Shown in pieces: positions 57,900 to 64,000 of a stretch of 64,000 nt of DNA (position 1 is the first letter of the stretch; the number at the start of each line of letters is the position of its first letter). A program made the position numbers and the translations under genes. The stretch comes from Gautieria morchelliformis. Taxonomy: Eukaryota > Basidiomycota > Agaricomycetes > Gomphales > Gomphaceae. The notes under the pieces were generated by a model. That model did not search any database, was not told where the DNA came from, and saw only the letters and a program-made list of their open reading frames with translations. The DNA is taken from NCBI GenBank assembly GCA_015179125.1, contig WHVA01000252.1, forward strand, positions 1 through 64,000, given 5' to 3'.

Positions 57900-58981
57900 T
57901 TGCGCGAAATGCAAAATTATTTGGCACTGCTCTTCGATATGCTGTCAGTTCCATGTGGGAATCAACTTGACACCCCAATCAATGTAGATTGTTTTCAGCA
58001 CTTGCTTCACTCTCATCCAAACCAAGCCCTCATAAATTCAGTATGTAATGGTTTCATAGAAGGGTCCTGGCGCTGGGCAGACACCTCCAAACCTGGCTAC
58101 CCCAAAACTTGGTGTGAAGCTTGAGCAATACACCACTGCAAAGTGGTGGATATCAGCTGTAACCCACCATATGCTATGTGTACCAAAAAAACAACGGTAC
58201 ACTCCATACCATCATCAATCTGTGACAGCAGAATGATAACACCATGAAGGGTGTCACAGCCTTCCCAGATCAGGATATTATCCACAGTGACATGGCTCCC
58301 TGCCAGTATTGAACAAAACTCAATATGTCAGAGGCATATGAGCAGATCCGGATCTGTCCAGAAGACATAGCAAAAACTGCTTTTGCTACAATACTTAGCA
58401 CATTCAGGAGCCTGCAATGCACCATCGATGTTTCAACATCTGATGGCTGCAATCTTCTGTGACTGTATAGGTTGCTTCATCCATGTATACATGGATGACA
58501 TATTCATCTTCTTCCACTCAATAAAGGAGCATGAGATGCACCTCCACATAGTATTTGATTTGCTGCAGAAGAACCACCTATTCTTGGGCAAGAAGAAGGT
58601 AGACCTCTATTCAGAGAGAATGGAGTGCCTTGGCCACATCATCGATGACCAAGGTGTGCACATGGACACCAACAAAATGCAATGCGTCCGCAAGTGATGA
58701 TGGCCTAGAATGTTTAATGATGTTCAATGGTTCCTCAGCCTCGTTCAGTATCTGGCACACTACATGCCAGATGTGAGCGCCTTCACAACCCCATTGTTGG
58801 GCTGTGCGTGCAACAACTGTCCATTCAAGTGGACACCACTTGTTGACAGCTGCCTTCAGAATATAAAGGCCCTGGCCTGTAAGGCCCCAATCCTTCGTCC
58901 AATTGATGCATGGAGCCCAGATGCCATCTGGGTCATCACCAATGGCTCAAAGTCAGGTGTCGGTGCAGTTTATGGCCAAGG
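57900..58981 (+). mobile_element. Gypsy pol fossil fragment
   Basis: A degraded polyprotein piece. A pre-reverse-transcriptase region has TPINVDCFQHLL and SVCNGFIEGSWRWADT (about 57.97-58.09 kb). Reverse transcriptase has MSEAYEQIRICPEDIAKTAF and VYMDDIFIF (about 58.32-58.51 kb). The RNase H start has FKWTPLVDSCLQNIKAL and GVGAVYG (about 58.82-58.98 kb). It stops at the LTR starting at 58982. It has many breaks (roughly half a dozen) and is old. Confidence 0.85.
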
Positions 58982-59402
58982 TGTCAGGGGACACACTGTT
59001 TTCCATTTCCATTTCCGACTCCACACCCAGTTCCGACTCCATTTCCGTCTCCGGTTCCGTTTCCATCCCCGACTCCGCTTTCGGAAATGATTCTGCTTCT
59101 GGCAGAACTTCCACCAGTTCTGTTCACTTTGCCAATTCCACTCCAATTTCTGACTTCCGCTCTCAGAACAGTGTTGGAAGTCAAGCGACCCGCGTAATAG
59201 GTGACATCAAGGGTCGATCAAGGGTCAGGGAGGTCAGGGGGATGCAGGGTTGATGGCGGGTGCCAAGTGTTGTCCCTGGCTACGCAGTGTAGTATAATAT
59301 GGGCTCGCTGACATTGGGGGTCCTTAGACCTTTCTCTTTGGATTTCCCCTTGTGAGTTGTGTGGTAGTGTGATCTCCACAGCCAGCTAGGGTTGCCCTTA
59401 CA
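58982..59402 (+). mobile_element. Gypsy B-family solo LTR (421 bp)
   Basis: Starts TGTCAGGGGACAC and ends GTTGCCCTTACA, as in the LTR at 32818-33369, but with only one copy of the internal 62-bp unit. The flanks are CAAGG and CATGG, a near match that could be a decayed target duplication. No internal element sequence adjoins it. Confidence 0.8.
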
Positions 59403-59412
59403 CATGGCCCCA

Positions 59413-60470
59413 ACTGTTTTGGAACCCGTTGAACTGAATGTAAAACTGTGGTGTTAAACACAATTCTAAAGTTCAATAAGAGATTTGACTTTACAAGCAC
59501 ACGCAAGCTTCGAAACTATTTTAATGGAGAACCCAATTAAGAAATTATACTCCGGTGAACAATCAGAATCAGTATTGGTACAGGAAGTGTAGCAATAGAG
59601 ATTTAACTGAACACGTGTAGCTCTCAGATTGTGCAATACTTCATGAGGTCAAAGAATGTTTTTAGGCATCCAAGGGTCCAGATACTTTAAGGGGAAAGCT
59701 ACTTAGAGTCTTAGGACCATGGGTCGAGTGAATTAAACACAACAATAATCCCCAAGATGTGAAAAGATAGTTTAGTGCTTGAACTCTTCCTCAGCTCAAG
59801 TGAATCACTATTCTCATGGCTTTTTTAGTTTTCCAACATAGGATATTAACTCACTTACCCCCAAGTTAGGTTAATATCTGCAGTGCATTGATTGATCAAG
59901 AAAGATCAATTACTCAAAAGGCTATTAACCCACTTAACTCAGAGTTAAGTTAATAATCTATTGCGTGAATTGAATAACTAATAACCAAGACTATTAGATC
60001 ACTGCTCAGAGTGGTGTCTAATTGTACAGGATTAACAATCAGTTACTCTTAGTAATGTTGCTATTCGCAGTTTGATTATTCAGATCCTGCTGCAATTAAA
60101 ATAGAGCGCTCTTGTACTTCTCAGAGCCAATCAGAGTTGCTGCAATCTTAGACTGTAGCCAAGTCAGTGAGCCAGTACTTTGGTACAAGGCTGTGTTGAA
60201 TTTGCACTTCAATTACTCAATGTCTGAGTGGTTTGGGTGAAAGATGATTGATTGCTTCACTGCTATAACTGCAGGCTATTTATACTGCATTTATCTAGCT
60301 CATGTAACTACTGCTAGGAACCTTGTGGAAGCTTAGAGAAGCTTCAGGAAAGGTTTGAAAACTATTGGAAGGCTATGGAAGGTTCCATTGATTTTGGGTT
60401 AAAGTCACAGCTCTGTGGCAGTAAAGCTAAGAGTATGTACTAGAGGCTGGCGTTGCCAGCTGCCCCTTGT
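59413..60470 (-). repeat. Candidate LTR with a series of hairpins
   Basis: On the minus strand the stretch runs from TGACAAGGGG to TCCAAAACA, giving TG..CA ends. It has GTATAAATAGC at about 60283 as a TATA box, and downstream of it (60100-59840) a row of about five hairpins, for example TTGATC..GATCAA and TTAACTC..GAGTTAA. The layout suggests an LTR with a structured leader. No partner LTR or coding part is in the window, so the identification is tentative. Confidence 0.35.
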
Positions 60471-61730
60471 CAAGGATGTTGAAATAGTACAGTAGGTGTT
60501 GTTTAGCTTTATGATAACAATAACGTAGTAGTATATCTGAATATATCAATACAAGAATGTGCATACGAATTCAATGACAGAGCTAGGGTTTGGTTGATCC
60601 TCATGTATAAAGGTCACGGAAAGGTTGAACGATGGAAGGTGAATGTAGTTAAAATATTCATCATTGGATGAGCTTAAAGGAGGTTTGGATTCAAAGGCCT
60701 CCTCTTCGTTTTTCATCTTGTCAAAGGTAATTGAGGAGCTACTGAAGCCAGTGCAGCCCTTGGTCAAGGACATTGGAGTAGATTGATTTATTTTCAGATA
60801 CTTTGTCGTATTTTCAAACACAATGTTGTACAGTAACACAGTCTATCACTCCGGCCAAAGGTTGATAGTTCAGCGATGCTCAAGGTGTGCACACACACAT
60901 CCTTTTTTTTTTTTTTTTTCATTTTATACGACCTCAGGTAGTCCTATGGTGGTCGCTACACGCAAGTACCTGTAACAGGGTGGGCCTTCCTCCTCGCTCC
61001 CTGAGGCTCCCTACCCGCTGCGTCCCCAGGCGGGCGGCTGCACCGACGACGGTCCTGCTCCCCCGCCGGCCCGGTCTCCTTGAGGCCGTTTGCTGCCCCA
61101 CCCACTTGTGAGGTAAGGTATTCTCTCTCCCTGGTTGTTGGGCACGTGTGATGTGTCTGACTTCGTAAGTGCTCGGCCGCCTGAGCGAGCCTGCACGACA
61201 TGTGAGAGCCCCGCAGCTGAAAAGAAATAAAAGAAAAGCCCGTGGTGTGGTGCCGTGCCGCCTTGACCATCGCGAAGGGCCTGGTCCTTCCATCCCCGCT
61301 ACGCCGAGTCTATCCACGCCGTTGCCCGAGCTATTGGTGTGGGTGTGACGGTGGGGCATCTCCATTGTGCTCTGACCCGCTAGCGTCTGTCTGATACACA
61401 CATCCTGATGCTGTGCTGGTGTGTAGGAACTGTCTTACTAGTCAGAAAATCTCGAAAAAAGCATTAAAAAGCCTGTAAAAACCATTTTTCCCATATCAGA
61501 ATTGCTCAATGGTGCATTGGCTGAGGTCCACTTATCGCTAAGCCACAACTATATCAGAAAACCGGGGGAGAATTCTGATTCCTTTAATGAAAACATAAGT
61601 CAAATTATTGTTCATGCCCCCGGTTCTGGAAAGTCCATCTCACCATATAAAAGAAAGAGCCTACACGAAGGGCTCCTTTGCCCCCCTCCTCGTTCGACCT
61701 TAGCATTCGCCAAAGGGAAAGGTCCACATC
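60471..61730. other. No supported gene
   Basis: Contains a T run (about 60902-60919), a GC-rich stretch (about 60.98-61.4 kb) with overlapping minus-strand ORFs of up to 155 residues without recognisable domains, and a 97-residue minus ORF at 60546-60839. Nothing can be assigned. Confidence 0.3.
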
Positions 61731-61948
61731 ATGTATCAGAGGAGGAGTAGAGGAAGAAAGTCAATCACCATGTCCATTTCTACGTTTCCACCTGGGCATT
61801 GTACTGTAAGATACAGATCCAAGTGTTGTCGTCTACGACATGTATCAGAGGAGGAATAGAGGAAGAGAGCTAAATGCCTCGTCCATTTCTATGTTTCTGC
61901 ATGGTCATCGTACTATAACATACAGATCCCAGCGTCGTTATCTATGCC
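61731..61948. repeat. Two-copy tandem repeat of about 109 bp
   Basis: Both copies begin ATGTATCAGAGGAGGA and contain TAGAGGAAGA, CCATTTCTA and ACATACAGATCC-type phrases (61731-61839 and 61840-61948). They differ at about a fifth of positions. The repeat is non-coding as far as I can see. Confidence 0.75.
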
Positions 61949-62785
61949 ACTCATCATTATGCTCGATGGTAGGCAGTATCTATAATCCAGGAAGGTCCAG
62001 GAAGGCAATGAGAAAGGGACACACACCATGTTTCTGACCCGCACTGTAAACAGCAGGAGCGATTCATAGGGAAAAGGAATAGCCAAGCATGTGTCACCCC
62101 TGACAAACACTCAAAACTACATCATCCCCATATAGGCAAAGATAAGATAAAGGGATTGTAAGCTTACGAGATGGACAAGTGCTTCCAATGTGAGCACCCA
62201 TAGCAGGAAATGTTGTATTACAAAGTTCTGCTAACTTTATTTATAGAGTGAAGAAGTAACCCATACATGGCAACAAATACAAAGAACTGGGAAGCCGGAT
62301 CTATACCTTGTGACCTTAGAAGCCCTTGTATTTGACAAGGGAATTGTGTAAAATATATACCAATTGTTCTATATGTAGGCTGGGGTTTTTTGAGAGGTTT
62401 TATCAGGTTTTGCTTGGAAGAACTTTCATGAAAAGAATTCATCAATTAGATCTTGAGAAACTCTTTAAAACCTTACCAGACTGAGTGTTTTGGACCAGAA
62501 TTCACGACTACACAAGCAGCACACTTGTCAGCTTCCCAGAGTCATGATCCCACTCCTTTCTCTCGCCAGGCTGAATCTGAACCATGTCCACCTCAGTCTC
62601 ACTGTCATCTGAGACCTCTTCAACTTCATTTGGGGCATTCAAAAGGACAAATGACCAGTCCATGCTGTCTTCCATCATCCACATCACTGACTTCTGGAAT
62701 GAAATCTGGGTCAGCTAAGCTCTCTAAAGGGTCTGCAATCAGTGCGAAGTCAAAGATTTTAGAGCCTGAAGCTTGCTGAAGCATT
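61949..62785. other. No supported gene
   Basis: AT-rich flank before the Copia LTR. A 108-residue plus ORF (62453-62779) is serine- and glutamine-rich, and no domain was recognised. Confidence 0.3.
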
Positions 62786-63138
62786 TGTAAGAACTGTGGT
62801 AAATATATAACTATACGAGTATCACTCAGTGCTTGCTTTGTCGCAAAGTACTGTATTATTTACCTATACGATTATCACTACAAATCATATAGGTGAGTTG
62901 AAATAAATGTGAGACTAGTCATAAGCATCTTACCTCAGTGCTTGCTTCGTCCCAAAGTACTGAGGTAGAGTGAAGAAAATACTAGCTACTTATAGTTCCT
63001 AGAGAACAATGAGAATAAAGGACAATGGGAATAAAGAGCAATGGAAATATTGGACAATGGAACTGCGCACTTGCTGTGTCACAATGAGGTGACACCGGGT
63101 AACGCGGTTTGCTCCTAGCTTACACGTTCACTCCTACA
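62786..63138 (-). repeat. Right-edge Copia 3' LTR (353 bp)
   Basis: On the minus strand it starts TGTAGGAGTG right after the purine tract and ends CAGTTCTTACA, giving TGTAGGA/TTCTTACA-like ends. It contains two copies of CAGTGCTTGCTT(C/T)GTC with CAAAGTACTG (about 62829 and 62937). The outer boundary is inferred from the end motif only. Confidence 0.6.
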
Positions 63139-64000
63139 CTCCCCCTCAAACTGCAGTCAGCCTGAGATCTACAACAAAATGCTTGACCTTTGTCAAAGGC
63201 AACGCCTTGGTAAGTGTATCAGCCACCATGTCGTTCATAGGGCAGTACACCAGGCGCAGGATGCCCTGTTCAACGATCCATCGGATGAAATGGTAACATA
63301 TGTCAATGTGTTTGGTGTGAGCATGGTACTGATGATCTTTGGCGAGCGCAATAGCAGATTGATTGTCAGAAAACATGGTTGTAGGTGACATGTTTATGTT
63401 AAAGAGCTGCTGGATTAGGGTGCATAACCACATCACTTCCTTGGCAGCATGTGCGGCGGTGACGTACTCACTCTCAGTCATGGACAGGGAAATGATTTGC
63501 TGTCATTTTGCGCTCCAGGAAACAGCTCCGCCATTGATAATGAACGCGTATCTGGAAATCGCACGCCTATCTTTGGCCATGCTACCATCAGCATCAGTGT
63601 ATCCAATCAATTCATTCTTGGTATGTCCGTAAGTCAACCATAGATTCATAGTGCCCTACAGGTACTGAAAAATTCATTTAACAGCACTCCAGTGACCAGG
63701 GCCGAACTTGGTCGAATATATGGATACGGCTTGTATGGCGAAGGCGATATCAGGAGGGGTTGCAAGAGTGGCATACATGAGTGATCCAACAGCCTCCCTA
63801 TAAGATGTGTCACGCATTTCTGCCCATTCAGCCGTGGTCTTAGGGGTTTGCGAAATGGAGAGAAGTAGGCCATGTTCCATTGGCATGGATACAGGCCTGA
63901 GATCTCTGAAATTATACCTACATATAATTCACTCCATGTAAGAGCATTGTGAGAGGTGTATGGTACGTCTCTCCCTGTCTCATATGATTTTGATGCTTAA
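62786..64000 (-). mobile_element. Right-edge Copia element: 3' LTR, RNase H and part of reverse transcriptase
   Basis: On the minus strand, the end of the Copia reverse transcriptase (REAVGSLMYATLATPPDIAF, about 63.8 kb) and RNase H (ESEYVTAAHAAKEVMWL, then FSDNQSAIALAKD, about 63.47-63.33 kb) are followed by a purine tract (TTTGAGGGGGAG) and the 3' LTR. The element runs off the window, and the visible part is broken once or twice. It belongs to a different family from the Copia at 24583. Confidence 0.85.

Noticed and set aside
58977-59407. Target-site duplication around the Gypsy solo LTR (CAAGG/CATGG)
   Set aside because: Only four of five bases match, so it cannot be claimed as a clear duplication.
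60934-61401. 155-residue minus-strand ORF
   Set aside because: Lies in a GC-rich stretch with several overlapping ORFs; no recognisable motif.

Overview
The window looks like a repeat-rich, fast-evolving accessory region of an Agaricomycete-type (mushroom-forming basidiomycete) genome. The evidence is short 50-60 nt introns with GT/GC..AG ends and CTAAC-type branch sites, NACHT-ankyrin NOD-like receptor (NLR) genes with a fungal N-terminal helical domain, two basidiomycete-type DUF6533 seven-helix membrane protein genes, a Helitron 3' end with the usual fungal hairpin plus CTAG, and many Copia, Gypsy and Tad-like LINE relics. No tRNA, rRNA, CRISPR array or bacterial feature was seen.

Region 1 (1-1906): the edge of a minus-strand LTR element, then a Helitron 3' end. 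Region 2 (about 1907-22085): an old tandem segmental duplication of about 8.6 kb. Each unit holds a 1.5 kb conserved 5' region, an NLR gene (HeLo-like helical domain, NACHT ATPase, C-terminal ankyrin array of exactly 33-residue/99-bp units), a relic of a metaxin/SAM37-like mitochondrial outer-membrane gene, and a short unrecognised ORF. Copy 1 (3487-8437) has about 23 ankyrin units and is broken three times inside the array. Copy 2 (12152-18100) has about 33 units and a single one-base loss in a G run. My exon models give frames that close exactly (922 and 1,120 codons to the first stop). Copy 2 is interrupted by a solo LTR (18239-20001) that contains a second, Copia-type solo LTR. Both insertions have perfect 5-bp target duplications.

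Region 3 (about 22.1-44.8 kb): a nested transposon cluster. A near-whole Copia element with almost identical LTRs (24583-29837) lies between two unrelated, oppositely oriented Gypsy halves. This is followed by a minus-strand LINE split by a 1.27 kb solo LTR, a Copia integrase scrap, a cluster of TGACTCA heptamers, another Gypsy-like LTR and a plus-strand LINE.

Region 4 (about 44.8-57.1 kb): sparse host sequence. It has C-terminal exons of an unrecognised minus-strand gene, then a second tandem duplication carrying two DUF6533 membrane protein genes (49008-50690 and 54162-56995). The second has a hAT element with a perfect 8-bp target duplication close behind its start codon. Between the copies lies a decayed minus-strand coding region.

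Region 5 (57.1-64 kb): an AT-rich fold-back element, a Gypsy pol fossil capped by a solo LTR, a hairpin-rich candidate LTR, a 109-bp tandem duplication, and the 3' end of a minus-strand Copia element running off the window.

Biologically, the best candidate system is the NLR pair: a putative self/non-self or cell-death sensor whose ligand-binding repeat array is being duplicated and homogenised in units of 99 bp and in four-unit blocks, with coding capacity depending on single-base changes inside the array. All family names come from recognition of motifs in the sequence. No database search was possible.
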